Of a DNA stretch of 64,000 nucleotides, positions 52,392 to 63,595 are shown one piece after another. Under the pieces are notes generated by a model, which saw nothing but the letters and a program-made list of their open reading frames with translations, did no database searches and had not been told where the DNA came from. This DNA comes from Aldersonia sp. NBC_00410 (GTDB lineage: Bacteria > Actinomycetota > Actinomycetes > Mycobacteriales > Mycobacteriaceae), in NCBI RefSeq assembly GCF_026342035.1, contig NZ_JAPENM010000005.1:370232-434231 (forward strand), in the 5' to 3' direction. The translations under genes were made by a program, and so were the position numbers. How positions within the stretch are numbered: the first letter of the stretch is position 1; each line of letters begins with the position of its first letter.

Positions 52392-53645
52392 CTAGAAAAC
52401 CGTGCCGTCACTGGTGACGGTCAGTGGCGGCAGGCCGCCGCGCGAGCGTTGGGCCAGCGCCCGGCCCGCCGCCCAGGTGCCACCTTCGAGCACGCACGCC
52501 AAGGGCATTCGGCTCGCGTCGACGTCGAGCCGAGTGCGCACGAGCGGGGCGAGTTCATCCAGCAGTGCGACGGTCAGGGCGCGCCACTCGACAACCAGTT
52601 CGTCACCGACCGCCCATGCCCGCTCGGTCCATGCGGGGTCGCGCAATCGCAGCACGCCGGTGTCGAGCAGGAGCCCACCATTGCGATACTCGGGTAGGCC
52701 GGTGAGGTCGTCGAGTCCCGTCACCTGCACGCCGGCCCATTCGAACGGTTCCAGCAGCGAATACGTCAGCCACTGCGAGAGCTTGTGGAACGGCATCCAG
52801 CCCGTGGTGAGACCCGGACCGGCAATGGCCGGATGCGCCCAGCAATCGCCGAGCGGTTCGCTGCCGATCACGTTGTCGGCGAGCCAGATTGGCGACAACG
52901 AGGTCAGCAGCTCGGTGAGGATGCGGTGCGCGGGCACCGTCGTGCCGGCGTCGGCGGTCAGTCGATCGAACAGTCCGCCGGGGCGCGCGTCGACGCCGAA
53001 GACGTCGGGCTGTGCGGCCACTGCGTCGGCCAGCCGGTGCAGCAGTCGCACGCGGCCGTCGAGTCCCACCAGCGGGTTCGACGGGCCTACCTGGAATGCC
53101 TCGGCCAGTTGCTCGATGCCGAGTTGGCGAAGTCCCGCCGCGTCCACCTGCAGCGGTTGCGACCGGTCCCCGGAGAACAGCCCGGTTTCGAATGCGCGGA
53201 AGCTGGCGACACCGAGGCCTTCCGAGCGGGTGAAGCGCTGCCCGCTCGAGCTCTCTCGGTAGTCCCACTCCGGTCCGGCGCCTGCGTCGAGCAGGACGCT
53301 GACCATGGTGAGGTCGACCATCGCGCGGCCGCGTTCGGCCGCGCTCGAACTACCAAGCAGCACATCGAGTTCGGTCCTGCGATCGATTCCGCCGGCCTCG
53401 AAGTGCCGCCAGCGACTGTGATACGGAATGCGCAGTTCTGGGTAGCGGGCCCGAGTGATGTCCGCGACTTCGCGCGCCGCTGTGTGCAGTTCGCCGTCGA
53501 CGACGACGAACCACCGCGAATCACCGGCCCTGGCCCGCGCCAGCAGCTGGCGGGCACGCTCGCGGACGGCATCCGTCGAGCGGAGTACCGCGGCGGCGCC
53601 GGACGGGCGATCGGTATCGGGGTCGGTGACGACCGAGGCGCTCAT
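52392..53645 (-). CDS. urc4: URC4/Urg3-family protein (DUF1688)
   Basis: The 417-residue product matches the DUF1688 family, called Urc4 in yeast and Urg3 in fission yeast: [38 protein letters not shown] and [12 protein letters not shown], then [34 protein letters not shown] and [16 protein letters not shown]. In Lachancea kluyveri URC4 is required to grow on uracil as nitrogen source, but its reaction has not been fully defined. It overlaps urc1 by 4 bases (ATGA) and is 13 bases from upp. Confidence 0.93.
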   Translation of the reverse strand: MSASVVTDPDTDRPSGAAAVLRSTDAVRERARQLLARARAGDSRWFVVVDGELHTAAREVADITRARYPELRIPYHSRWRHFEAGGIDRRTELDVLLGSSSAAERGRAMVDLTMVSVLLDAGAGPEWDYRESSSGQRFTRSEGLGVASFRAFETGLFSGDRSQPLQVDAAGLRQLGIEQLAEAFQVGPSNPLVGLDGRVRLLHRLADAVAAQPDVFGVDARPGGLFDRLTADAGTTVPAHRILTELLTSLSPIWLADNVIGSEPLGDCWAHPAIAGPGLTTGWMPFHKLSQWLTYSLLEPFEWAGVQVTGLDDLTGLPEYRNGGLLLDTGVLRLRDPAWTERAWAVGDELVVEWRALTVALLDELAPLVRTRLDVDASRMPLACVLEGGTWAAGRALAQRSRGGLPPLTVTSDGTVF

Positions 53646-54925
53646 CGGTCCAGGCCTCGGCCTTTGACCTGCTTGAGTGCGTCGGCGTCCGGCACGATTC
53701 CCGGCGTGAAATACCCGGCCGCCATTTTCGCATCGATTTCCACTCGGGCATCGGCGGGGATCAGGTCGTCCGGGATGTTGACGCGTTCGCCGACCTCGAT
53801 GCCGGACCCGGTGATGGCGTCGTACTTCATGTTGCTCATCGAGACGAGGCGGTGAATCTTCCTGATACCCAACCAATGCAGCACATCCGGCATCAGTTCC
53901 TGGAACCGCATGTCCTGCACTCCGGCGACACATTCGGTGCGCGCGAAGTACTGATCGGCGGTGTCGCCGCCAACCTGGCGTTTACGCGCGTTGTAGACAA
54001 GGAACTTGGTCACTTCACCGAGTGCGCGACCCTCCTTGCGCGAGTACGCCACCAAGCCGACCCCACCCCGTTGCGCACCCAGGATGCACTCTTCGATGGC
54101 ATGCGTCAGGTACGGACGGCAGGTACAGATGTCGGAACCGAACACATCGGACCCGTTGCATTCGTCGTGCACGCGGGCGGTCAGCTCGACCTCGGGATCG
54201 GCAAGGTCGCGAGCGTCGCCGAAGATATAGATCGTCTGCCCACCGATCGGGGGCAGAAACACCTCGAGGTCCGAACGCGTGACGAGCTCGGGATACATGC
54301 CGCCGGTTTCTTCGAACAGCGTGCGGCGAAGGTCGGTCTCGCTACAGCCGAACCGTTGCGCGACGCCGGGGAGATACCAGACCGGCTCGACGGCGGCCTT
54401 CGTGACCAGCGCGGCGCCGCTCGGGAGTAGGAAGCGACCGTCGGGTTGCAGTCGTCCCCGCTGCACCGCATCCATGACCTCGGGAACCAGCACATGCGCC
54501 TTCGTCACGGCGATCGTCGGACGGATGTCGTACTCGGCGGCGAACTCGGCGGGAAAGGCATCGGCGACCATCGCACCCCACGGATCGAGGCTGACGATCG
54601 CGCCCGGATCGCTCCACTGCGGGTACGGCCCGATCACATCGGTCGGCGTCGTATTGGTGAGATCGGCCCGGTGGTCGCGGGACAAGGCGCCCGCCGCCAC
54701 CGCAAGTGCCCGGTAGACGCTGTAGGACCCGCTGTGCGTGCCGATGACGTTGCGATGCGCTCGGGTGCCGGTGGTGCCGATAACGGGACCGCGTTCGGCC
54801 GCGGTCGGCGCGCCCCAGCAGATCGGTAACCCGCCGGAACCACCACTGTGCGACGTCAGGCGAATATGTCCGGCGGCGCGTTTGGGCGTGGCAGGCGGCG
54901 GCGCGGGAGCGGCTTCGGCGGACAT
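53642..54925 (-). CDS. urc1: GTP cyclohydrolase II-like Urc1 protein
   Basis: The 427-residue product has a C-terminal RibA-like domain with the zinc Cys pattern in RVHDECNGSDVFGSDICTC, where C-x10-C-x-C matches the riboflavin enzyme, and an N-terminal extension of about 190 residues (RLTSHSGGSGGLPICWG onward) absent from RibA. That extension and its partners identify Urc1 rather than a riboflavin enzyme. URC1 in yeast acts on the nucleotide derived from uracil and opens its ring. ATG 54925 has CGGAGG 6 bases upstream. It is the first gene of urc1-urc4-upp. Confidence 0.93.
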   Translation of the reverse strand: MSAEAAPAPPPATPKRAAGHIRLTSHSGGSGGLPICWGAPTAAERGPVIGTTGTRAHRNVIGTHSGSYSVYRALAVAAGALSRDHRADLTNTTPTDVIGPYPQWSDPGAIVSLDPWGAMVADAFPAEFAAEYDIRPTIAVTKAHVLVPEVMDAVQRGRLQPDGRFLLPSGAALVTKAAVEPVWYLPGVAQRFGCSETDLRRTLFEETGGMYPELVTRSDLEVFLPPIGGQTIYIFGDARDLADPEVELTARVHDECNGSDVFGSDICTCRPYLTHAIEECILGAQRGGVGLVAYSRKEGRALGEVTKFLVYNARKRQVGGDTADQYFARTECVAGVQDMRFQELMPDVLHWLGIRKIHRLVSMSNMKYDAITGSGIEVGERVNIPDDLIPADARVEIDAKMAAGYFTPGIVPDADALKQVKGRGLDR

Positions 54926-55050
54926 GGTCGCACCTCCGTACAGAAGGCCCGGCGGCCGGCGTGGCAACCGGAGCGTGCTTCCCGGTACGGCGATTTACCA
55001 CCGCATCGGGGAGAGCCGCCAGCATAGCGACTTGGTCCGGTTGGTGCAGT

Positions 55051-56544
55051 TCAGCGCGGTCCGGGGGCGATCATGGCAGCCACGTCGAACAGATCCGGCC
55101 ACTGCATCGACTCCCGCGGGATCGCGCGGACGCCGTCGGCGGTGACCCATACGGTGCCGCGATCGTCGATCGCGACACGCGGGTCGCTCGTGCGAACCGG
55201 CGTGCTGCTCACCGGGTCGAGGCTTGTTTCGTCGAGCAGCGTGAACAGCCAGAAGGGCGTGCGGTCGTAGTCGACGGGGCCGTCCAGTGGCCACCATCCC
55301 GATAGCCCCGTGCCGTCCGGCGGGTGGCCGATGATCCAGACGAAGTTCCCCACTTGGCCGCCGCGAAACGATTTTCGCGGGAGGCGCCGCTCGGGCGTCG
55401 CGGTCAGGCCGGCGTTCACGGTCAGGACCTCGTCCCCACACACGATTCGCAGTGGCGAACCTGCAATGAAGGCACGGTTGTGCCCGGGATTCGAAAACCC
55501 GGGCCCGGCCCCGACAGTGCCATCGACGTCGATTCGTACCACGTTGTGCACGGCGTTGCCGAGGTACATCGCGGCGAAAAATGCGCCGTCATGGACCGCG
55601 ATCGAAGCGACGGAGCCCGTGGCCGGTTCGAACCGGATCGGTTCCCGGTCCGGTGCGTGCAGCGACCAGGTCGGTCCGCCACCGCAGGCAAGGAAGGTCG
55701 ATTCGTACACCGCCCCGGCGTGGACGGGATCCTCGGAAATGCGCTGTGGTTGTGCGCCGGGCGCGCACAGATACAACCCGTCACCGCCACCGACCCAGCA
55801 GCGCTGATCGGAAGCGGCCCAAATGCGTCGTGCGGTACCGATCGGCCCGGGCAGGACATGTTGGCCGACAACGTGATCGGAGTCGATGTCGACAACAACG
55901 GGGAGTTCGTCATCGGCCACCCACAGTCGGGAGCCGGCCGCGGAGATGTCGCCGGGCACGAGGGTCGGCCGGAGTGGCAGCGGTGGCACGTCGTCGAGAT
56001 CGAGATCGACCAGGGCGCCGACATCACGGTCGACCTCGTCATCGTCGTCCTGCGTCATCATCGACACGTCGAAGAAGCGCGGAGCACGATCGACCTCGCG
56101 GAGCCGACGGTATCCGGGCACCGGCTCCCATCCGCCGGAGCGATTGCGGCGCCGGTATCGTTCGCTCACCAACTGCACCCGAGTCACCCGTCCGCGTACC
56201 CGGCCTTCGGTGTCGTAGCCCATGACGCCGTAGAACCGTCCGGTGAGTTCGACCTGCCCGGTCAGAGGCCGAAAATTCCGCCATGACGCCGTCCAGCCGT
56301 CGCCACGCAGGAGTCCGTGCCATTCCCATCGCCGGGGTGTCTCGCTCCCGGTGTACTGAAAGACCGGATGGTTGTGGCTGGGTTCGAGCTCGGCATGGAT
56401 GGTGACGGTATCGCCGGCGGAAGCGGGCAACTCGGCGAACCGCAGGGGGAACGAGAGAACCGCGCCGATCTCGGGCGGGGGTATCTCGCCATCTCCGATC
56501 GCTATCTCTTCGATCTCGACGACGAGTGTGCGCGGAGCCGTCAT
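55051..56544 (-). CDS. Unknown protein with propeller-like C-terminal part
   Basis: The 497-residue product has no family I recognise. The N-terminal 130 residues are beta-rich (FPLRFAELPASAGDTVTIHAEL, WEWHGLLRGDGWTASWRNF, GRFYGVMGYDTEG). The remainder shows repeated blade-like strands: GSRLWVADDELPVVVDIDSD, RRIWAASDQRCWVGGGDGLYL, VASIAVHDGAFFAAMYLGN and IVCGDEVLTVNAGL, then VTADGVRAIP. A beta-propeller binding module is likely. It overlaps the methyltransferase gene by 4 bases as ATGA, so the two should act together. Confidence 0.7.
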   Translation of the reverse strand: MTAPRTLVVEIEEIAIGDGEIPPPEIGAVLSFPLRFAELPASAGDTVTIHAELEPSHNHPVFQYTGSETPRRWEWHGLLRGDGWTASWRNFRPLTGQVELTGRFYGVMGYDTEGRVRGRVTRVQLVSERYRRRNRSGGWEPVPGYRRLREVDRAPRFFDVSMMTQDDDDEVDRDVGALVDLDLDDVPPLPLRPTLVPGDISAAGSRLWVADDELPVVVDIDSDHVVGQHVLPGPIGTARRIWAASDQRCWVGGGDGLYLCAPGAQPQRISEDPVHAGAVYESTFLACGGGPTWSLHAPDREPIRFEPATGSVASIAVHDGAFFAAMYLGNAVHNVVRIDVDGTVGAGPGFSNPGHNRAFIAGSPLRIVCGDEVLTVNAGLTATPERRLPRKSFRGGQVGNFVWIIGHPPDGTGLSGWWPLDGPVDYDRTPFWLFTLLDETSLDPVSSTPVRTSDPRVAIDDRGTVWVTADGVRAIPRESMQWPDLFDVAAMIAPGPR

Positions 56545-57155
56545 ACGTCGCCCTGCGTGGGGGGAGCGGTCGGCTTTCGATGTACCGACACCGCGTAGTC
56601 GCCGCCGTCGAACGGCTCCCGGCCCCACGTGGCCCAGCGGGAGATGAACTCGACCCCTGCTTCGGCGACGTACCGGTCGTAGTCCGCAAGTTGGATGCGA
56701 TCGGGTTTGAGCGCGAAGCCGGCCACCAGCAACCCGCCGGGTGCCACCCGAGCGACCACCTGTTCCAGGACGGTCCGTTCGGTCCCCGGCTCGACGAAGA
56801 TCATCACGTTGCCCGCGAGAACCGCGAGGTCGAACACATCGTCGACGTGTGTGGACAGGTCGACTAGGTCGGCGTGGATCCACCGGATCCCGGGTCCGTT
56901 CCGCTCCGCATTGGAAAGCATCCCTTGGTCGGCATCGACGCCGGTCGCCGCAATACCGCGGCGATGCAGTTCGATCGCAACGCGACCGGTGCCGCAACCC
57001 GCATCGAGAACGCGGGAGCCGTCGATTTCGCGCAGGAGAAGTTCGACGAGATCGGCCTCGCCGTGGATGCTCCGGCCGGCGGCAGCGAGGCGCACCCACC
57101 GTTCGTCGTAATCGTCGCCGCGCGGTGCAGCGCTGGCATCCCACCGGGTTCCCAT
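56541..57155 (-). CDS. Class I SAM-dependent methyltransferase
   Basis: The 204-residue product has motif I VLDAGCGTGRVAIELHRRG near 49-67, the acidic VDAD at about 73-76 and VAPGGLLVAGFALKPDR later on. The substrate is unknown. It starts at ATG 57155 and translation is coupled to the downstream propeller-like gene. The two are divergent from bluB across about 85 bases. Confidence 0.85.
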   Translation of the reverse strand: MGTRWDASAAPRGDDYDERWVRLAAAGRSIHGEADLVELLLREIDGSRVLDAGCGTGRVAIELHRRGIAATGVDADQGMLSNAERNGPGIRWIHADLVDLSTHVDDVFDLAVLAGNVMIFVEPGTERTVLEQVVARVAPGGLLVAGFALKPDRIQLADYDRYVAEAGVEFISRWATWGREPFDGGDYAVSVHRKPTAPPTQGDV

Positions 57156-57240
57156 CCCGCGATCGTGTCATAGGCCCGAATCGGTAGCCGGGCGTCTGCC
57201 GGTGTTACCGTCCTGCCGATATCGATCGAAGAGGACCGGG

Positions 57241-57879
57241 ATGAATGTCTACGAGGCGATCGCGACCCGCCGCGACGTACGCAACGAGTTCAGCGGTGCG
57301 GTCATCGACGAGGAGCGCCTCGAGCGACTGCTGCAGGCGGCCCATGCCGCGCCGTCGGTCGGGAACACGCAACCGTGGGATTTCGTCGTGGTGCAGGACC
57401 GGGCGACCCTGTCGCGCTTTGCCGAGCACGTAGGGGAGTGCCGTACCGACTTCGCGCAGTCCTTGCCCGCGGATCGGGCCGACACGTTTCGCCCCATCGT
57501 CATCGAGGGGATCGAGCAGTCCGGCACCGGCGTTGTGGTGACCTACGACCCCAATCGCGGCGGCAGCCATGTCCTCGGCCGACACACGATCGACGAGACC
57601 GGCCGCCTGTCGGTCGCCCTTGCCATCGAAAACCTCTGGCTGGCAGCGACTCAGGAGGGTATCGGCGTCGGCTGGGTGTCCTTCTACCGCGAAGCGTTCC
57701 TCCGCGATCTGGTGCGAGTGCCCGAGGCGGTGCACATCGTTGCCTGGCTGTGCGTCGGGCCGGTAACCGAGTTCGCTACGGTGCCCGATCTCGAACGATT
57801 CGACTGGCGGTCTCGTCGCCCGCTCGACGACGCCATTCACCGGGAAACCTTCACGGCACGAGAAGAATTCGCGCGGTAG
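57241..57879 (+). CDS. bluB: 5,6-dimethylbenzimidazole synthase
   Basis: The 212-residue product is a nitroreductase-fold BluB: VYEAIATRRDVRNEFSG at the start, HAAPSVGNTQPWDFVV, the segment GRHTIDETGRLSVALAIENLWLAATQEG and GWVSFYREAFLRDLV. It makes the lower ligand of cobalamin from FMNH2 and oxygen. ATG 57241 was chosen because family similarity begins there. No other cobalamin gene is adjacent. Confidence 0.9.
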   Translation: MNVYEAIATRRDVRNEFSGAVIDEERLERLLQAAHAAPSVGNTQPWDFVVVQDRATLSRFAEHVGECRTDFAQSLPADRADTFRPIVIEGIEQSGTGVVVTYDPNRGGSHVLGRHTIDETGRLSVALAIENLWLAATQEGIGVGWVSFYREAFLRDLVRVPEAVHIVAWLCVGPVTEFATVPDLERFDWRSRRPLDDAIHRETFTAREEFAR

Positions 57880-57894
57880 CGACACCGACGACGA

Positions 57895-57924
57895 CGCCCC
57901 GCGAGCCGATCGGCTCGCGGGGCG
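57895..57924. terminator. Perfect 30-bp palindrome between bluB and katG
   Basis: The sequence from 57895 to 57924 equals its own reverse complement; as a hairpin it has 13-bp arms and loop GATC. It lies between two convergent genes and should stop transcription from both sides. Confidence 0.85.
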
Positions 57925-57941
57925 CGCGGTTTGTCGTTCGA

Positions 57942-60212
<2,271 letters not shown>

Positions 60213-60215
60213 TCA

Positions 60216-60656
60216 CTACGAATGTGGCTGCGATGCTTCGGATAAGCAGTCGGCGCAGAGGCCCCAATAGATCACTTCGGCCTCATCGAGGACGAAGCCG
60301 TTGTAGTCGGACGGCGTCAGGCACGGCGCCTCACCGACGGCGCAATCGACGTCGGCGATGGTGCCGCAGGATCGGCAAATGACGTGGTGGTGGTTGTCGC
60401 CCACTCGTGATTCGTAGCGAGCAGGCGACCCCGACGGCTGAATCTTGCGTACCAACCGGGCAGCGGTCAGTGCATTCAGCACGTCGTAGATCGCCTGCCG
60501 GGATACCTCGGGCAGAGCGGTTCGGACGGCACCGAGGATTGTTTCGGTGTCGGCGTGCGGGTGGGCGTCGACCGCCTCCAGCACGGCGACCCGCGGGCGG
60601 GTCACACGGAGATCTGCGCTGCGCAGCAGATCCGTGTACTCCGTCGACGAGGTCAC
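60216..60656 (-). CDS. furA: FurA-type peroxide/iron regulator
   Basis: The 146-residue product is a Fur-family repressor with winged helix (RVTRPRVAVLEAVDAHPHAD, then VSRQAIYDVLNALTAARLV) and metal sites in RVGDNHHHVICRSCGTIADVDC and near the end in WGLCADC. In mycobacteria FurA represses itself and katG and is released by oxidation. It starts at GTG 60656 with AAGGTGG upstream. katG follows directly. Confidence 0.94.
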   Translation of the reverse strand: MTSSTEYTDLLRSADLRVTRPRVAVLEAVDAHPHADTETILGAVRTALPEVSRQAIYDVLNALTAARLVRKIQPSGSPARYESRVGDNHHHVICRSCGTIADVDCAVGEAPCLTPSDYNGFVLDEAEVIYWGLCADCLSEASQPHS

Positions 60657-60724
60657 ATAGCCACCTTGGACCCGTTTCTGGATCGAGTCAAGTATTCAGA
60701 TCATGTCGATCTTGTGATAGTGGA

Positions 60725-60737
60725 ACGTAATTTACGT
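60725..60737. promoter_or_regulatory. Palindrome ACGTAA-T-TTACGT upstream of furA
   Basis: A perfect 6-bp-arm palindrome with a single central base lies 68 bases before the furA start in an AT-richer stretch (GGAACGTAATTTACGTCA). It is a candidate FurA operator, and the divergent O-methyltransferase gene begins 122 bases on the other side. Confidence 0.5.
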
Positions 60738-60858
60738 CACCGGCCTCCACGTCGGCGTCGGCAGCATCCTGTCCCATTTATCCAAGACAGCGGTGTCCCG
60801 ACTTCACTACCGTTGAACCGAGAGTGATCGGGTCGTCGTACAGGCGGAGGGACGCACC

Positions 60859-61908
60859 ATGGCAGACACAGCGTCGGACGAGGGGACGGGGCGGGAGTTG
60901 TCGGCCTGGCAGATCATGGGGCCGCTGATCGATTCGGTCACACCGATGGCCGTCCGTGTCGCGGCCACCCTGCGCCTCGCGGACCTGATCGGAAGCGGTA
61001 CCGCGAGCGTTGCCGACCTCGCCGAATCGTCCGGCGCAGATCCCGATGCACTCGGGCGGCTGCTGCGTCATCTGGTCTGCCACGGCGTGTTCGACGAGCC
61101 GGAGCCGGCCCGGTACACCGTGAACGGCACTGCGGCGCTGCTGTATTCGGATCACCCATCCGGCATGAGGTTCTCGTTGGACCTCGACGAGTTCGGTGGT
61201 CGAATGGACTTCGCGCTGACCGGCATGTTGCACACCGTCCGCACCGGAAAGCCGGCATGGGAGAAGGTCTTCGGTGCACCGTTCTGGGCGGATCTCGCGG
61301 CGAACCCGGCGGTGGCGGCCTCTTTCGACGCGACGATGGGCGCCGAGTCGGAACAGGTGCACGACGCGGCGATCGGCTATGCCTGGCCGGCGCGCGCACA
61401 TGTCGTGGATGTCGGTGGGGGTAAGGGCGCGCTGTTGGCCGAGGTGCTGCAAGCGAACCCGGAAGTGCGCGCGACGCTGTTCGACTTGCCCGAGACCACG
61501 GCGCGGGCGCGGGAGTTCCTGGCCGAGCGCGGACTCGACGGACGATGCACGTTCGCGGGCGGGAGTTTTTTCGACCAGTTGCCGACCGGCGGGGACATCT
61601 ATGTTCTGCGGCACGTGGTGCACGACTGGGGTGACGAGGAGGCCGGCACGATTCTGCGCCGATGTGCCGAAGCGGCAGGCGATCACGGCCGGGTGATCGT
61701 CATCGAGTCACACGGCACCTCGGGCGACGACCCGGGCATGTTCGCCGAGATGGATCTGCGCATGCTGTTGATTTCCGGCGGGCGCGAGCGCACCGTCGAG
61801 GATTACCGCGCGCTTGCTTCTGCTGCCGGACTTCGGGTCGACGACGTACACGCCACGCGACGTGGTCAGGTTGTCCTCGACTGTGTCACTGCCGACATCA
61901 CACACTGA
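60859..61908 (+). CDS. O-methyltransferase (polyketide type)
   Basis: The 349-residue product is a dimeric plant/Streptomyces-type O-methyltransferase. An N-terminal winged-helix domain (ASVADLAESSGADPDALGRLLRHLVCHGVF) is followed by the SAM site VVDVGGGKGALLAEVL near 183-198, DLPETTARAREFL, and LRHVVHDWGDEEAGTIL with the catalytic His in the HDW motif. It methylates a hydroxyl on a small molecule of unknown nature. A hydrolase gene follows on the same strand. Confidence 0.9.
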   Translation: MADTASDEGTGRELSAWQIMGPLIDSVTPMAVRVAATLRLADLIGSGTASVADLAESSGADPDALGRLLRHLVCHGVFDEPEPARYTVNGTAALLYSDHPSGMRFSLDLDEFGGRMDFALTGMLHTVRTGKPAWEKVFGAPFWADLAANPAVAASFDATMGAESEQVHDAAIGYAWPARAHVVDVGGGKGALLAEVLQANPEVRATLFDLPETTARAREFLAERGLDGRCTFAGGSFFDQLPTGGDIYVLRHVVHDWGDEEAGTILRRCAEAAGDHGRVIVIESHGTSGDDPGMFAEMDLRMLLISGGRERTVEDYRALASAAGLRVDDVHATRRGQVVLDCVTADITH

Positions 61909-61934
61909 GTACCAAGACTATTCGAGGGGGATGC

Positions 61935-62669
61935 TTGGATCCGCAACCGTTCGTGCTCACCGTCACCCCGACCACGCGAGAGCGAATCGACAACGTCGAC
62001 GTTTACCGCCCACCGACCGACGGACCGTCGCCGATCATTGTTTTTGTGCACGGCGGGCCCGTCCCGGCGGGCGTTCACCCCACCCCTCGGGAACACCCGA
62101 TATTCGTCGGCTACGGGTCGCTCGCCGCCGCGAACGGCGCGGTCGGGGTGATGTTCGACCACCGGTTCCACTCGGCCGCGCACCTCGAAATGGCGGCGGC
62201 GGACGTCGCTTCCGCCGTCGACCGAGCACGTGAGCTCCCCGGTGTGGACGCCGATCGTGTGGTCCTGTGGTTCTTTTCCGGCGGTGGCCTGTTGGCAGCG
62301 GATTGGCTGCGCGACCCGCCGCCATGGCTGCGCGGGATCGCCACGACCTATCCGATTCTCGACGTCGCGGACGACTGGGGTGTCGATCCCCGGTTCCGGC
62401 CCGTCGAGGCCGTGGCCTCCGCCGATCGATTGCCGATCCTGCTCACGCGCGTCGGACTCGAGCGCCCGGACTTCGCGGCCGGCGTCGAAGCCTTCATCGC
62501 CGAGGCGCGAGCCAAGCACGCCAACCTCGAGATCATCGATGTGCCGAATGGGCATCATGGCTTCGATGGTCTCGACTACACCCAGGAATCACGGGATGCA
62601 GTCTCGAAGGCCATGTCCTTGGTCGTCGAGCGGATGCTGGCACCAACTCCCTTGCCGGGCAATTCGTAA
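61935..62669 (+). CDS. Alpha/beta hydrolase, dienelactone-hydrolase-like
   Basis: The 244-residue product starts at TTG 61935 just after GAGGGGG. It has an early FVHGGPVPAG motif that supplies the oxyanion hole, nucleophile Ser in WFFSGGGLL rather than a perfect GxSxG, and a C-terminal His in NGHHGFDGLDY. It resembles small esterases. It lies 26 bases after the O-methyltransferase and may act in the same pathway. Confidence 0.8.
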   Translation: MDPQPFVLTVTPTTRERIDNVDVYRPPTDGPSPIIVFVHGGPVPAGVHPTPREHPIFVGYGSLAAANGAVGVMFDHRFHSAAHLEMAAADVASAVDRARELPGVDADRVVLWFFSGGGLLAADWLRDPPPWLRGIATTYPILDVADDWGVDPRFRPVEAVASADRLPILLTRVGLERPDFAAGVEAFIAEARAKHANLEIIDVPNGHHGFDGLDYTQESRDAVSKAMSLVVERMLAPTPLPGNS

Positions 62670-62726
62670 CGCGCCGCCGTGCCACCGCGATCCTCGAGCA
62701 CTGAATCCGCACACGGGGAGTGTCAA

Positions 62727-62869
62727 ATGAAGATCGCTGCAGTAACCCGAATCGCGGTCATCGACGCCGTCGCCGCGGCCGCCCCGGCGCCGGTGTCGTC
62801 GGGGGATACCTGGGCACTACCACCCCGCATATTGCCGCCCCGGCGATCGAGGTGATTATCTCGCTGTAG
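62727..62869 (+). pseudogene. Frameshifted small exported or hydrophobic protein
   Basis: From ATG 62727 the frame gives MKIAAVTRIAVIDAVAAAAP and then drifts to an Arg-Pro-rich tail. One base away the reading GAGVVGGYLGTTTPHIAAP then AIEVIISL runs to TAG 62867-62869 with strong third-position GC. Joined in the CCCC run near 62785 they give a plausible 47-residue hydrophobic protein. This could be a decayed gene or a read error. The gene lies between the hydrolase and VOC genes. Confidence 0.45.
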
Positions 62870-62892
62870 GAGTCGCATGATTCGATCGAGTC

Positions 62893-63576
62893 GTGCAGCA
62901 ACACGCTCGGATGCCCGGTTCGCCATCGATCGACCTCTTCGGCGATGACCCGGTTGCGGCCCGGCAGACCTACGGGAGGTTGCTCGGTGTCCCGGACCGC
63001 GATCGATTCGTCGTCGACAACGCCACCGTGCGCATCCATCCCGGCAGCGCGGCGGACAACCGAGTGATGTTCGGCGTCGAGAACTATGCGTCCGCGGCGC
63101 GGCTGCTGGGCCGTCGTGGGCTCGCCCTAACCGAGAGCGGTCCGGGTCGTGCGGTCGCCGACGACGCACCGGTAGGCATCGGTGCCATCGTCGAGCGGAC
63201 ACCGGTCGAGAACTGCGACATCACCACTATCGACCACCTGGTGTTCGACGCACCGAGCCGGGACGGAGCTGTCGCATTGTTCGGGGCGACACTGGGTTTC
63301 GACTTCCGACTGGAGCGATCGGTATTCGACGACGCAATTCAGTTGTTCTTCCGAACTCCCGCGGTGGTGATCGAAGTTCTCGTGCGCCGCGATGGCCCGC
63401 CGCGCACGACGCTGTGGGGTATCGCCTGGCGCTCGTCCGACATCGTTGCGACCCACCATCGGCTCGGCGCGGATGGCATCACGGTGACTCCGATCAGAGA
63501 CGGCCGAAAGCCCGGCACTCGGGTGTTCACGGTGAAGGAACCGGCGTTGGTGGTGCCGACCTTGGTGATCGCCTGA
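62893..63576 (+). CDS. VOC-family protein
   Basis: The product of up to 227 residues has a glyoxalase-like C-terminal module: TIDHLVFDAPSRDGAVALFGATLGFDFRLE, IQLFFRTPAVVIEVLV and VTPIRDGRKPGTRVFTV. The N-terminal part looks like a decayed first module (DDPVAARQTYGRLLG). GTG 62893 was used; ATG 62911 is also possible. A well-placed AGGAGTCGC-ATG at 62871-62879 is out of frame with it. Confidence 0.78.
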   Translation: MQQHARMPGSPSIDLFGDDPVAARQTYGRLLGVPDRDRFVVDNATVRIHPGSAADNRVMFGVENYASAARLLGRRGLALTESGPGRAVADDAPVGIGAIVERTPVENCDITTIDHLVFDAPSRDGAVALFGATLGFDFRLERSVFDDAIQLFFRTPAVVIEVLVRRDGPPRTTLWGIAWRSSDIVATHHRLGADGITVTPIRDGRKPGTRVFTVKEPALVVPTLVIA

Positions 63577-63595
63577 CGCGATCTGCGAGCCCCGG

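Noticed and set aside
62877..62948. A 23-codon open frame from ATG 62877 after AGGAGTCGC.
   Set aside because: The peptide is Arg/Ala-rich without any signature and overlaps the VOC gene out of frame; kept only as a note on possible base errors.
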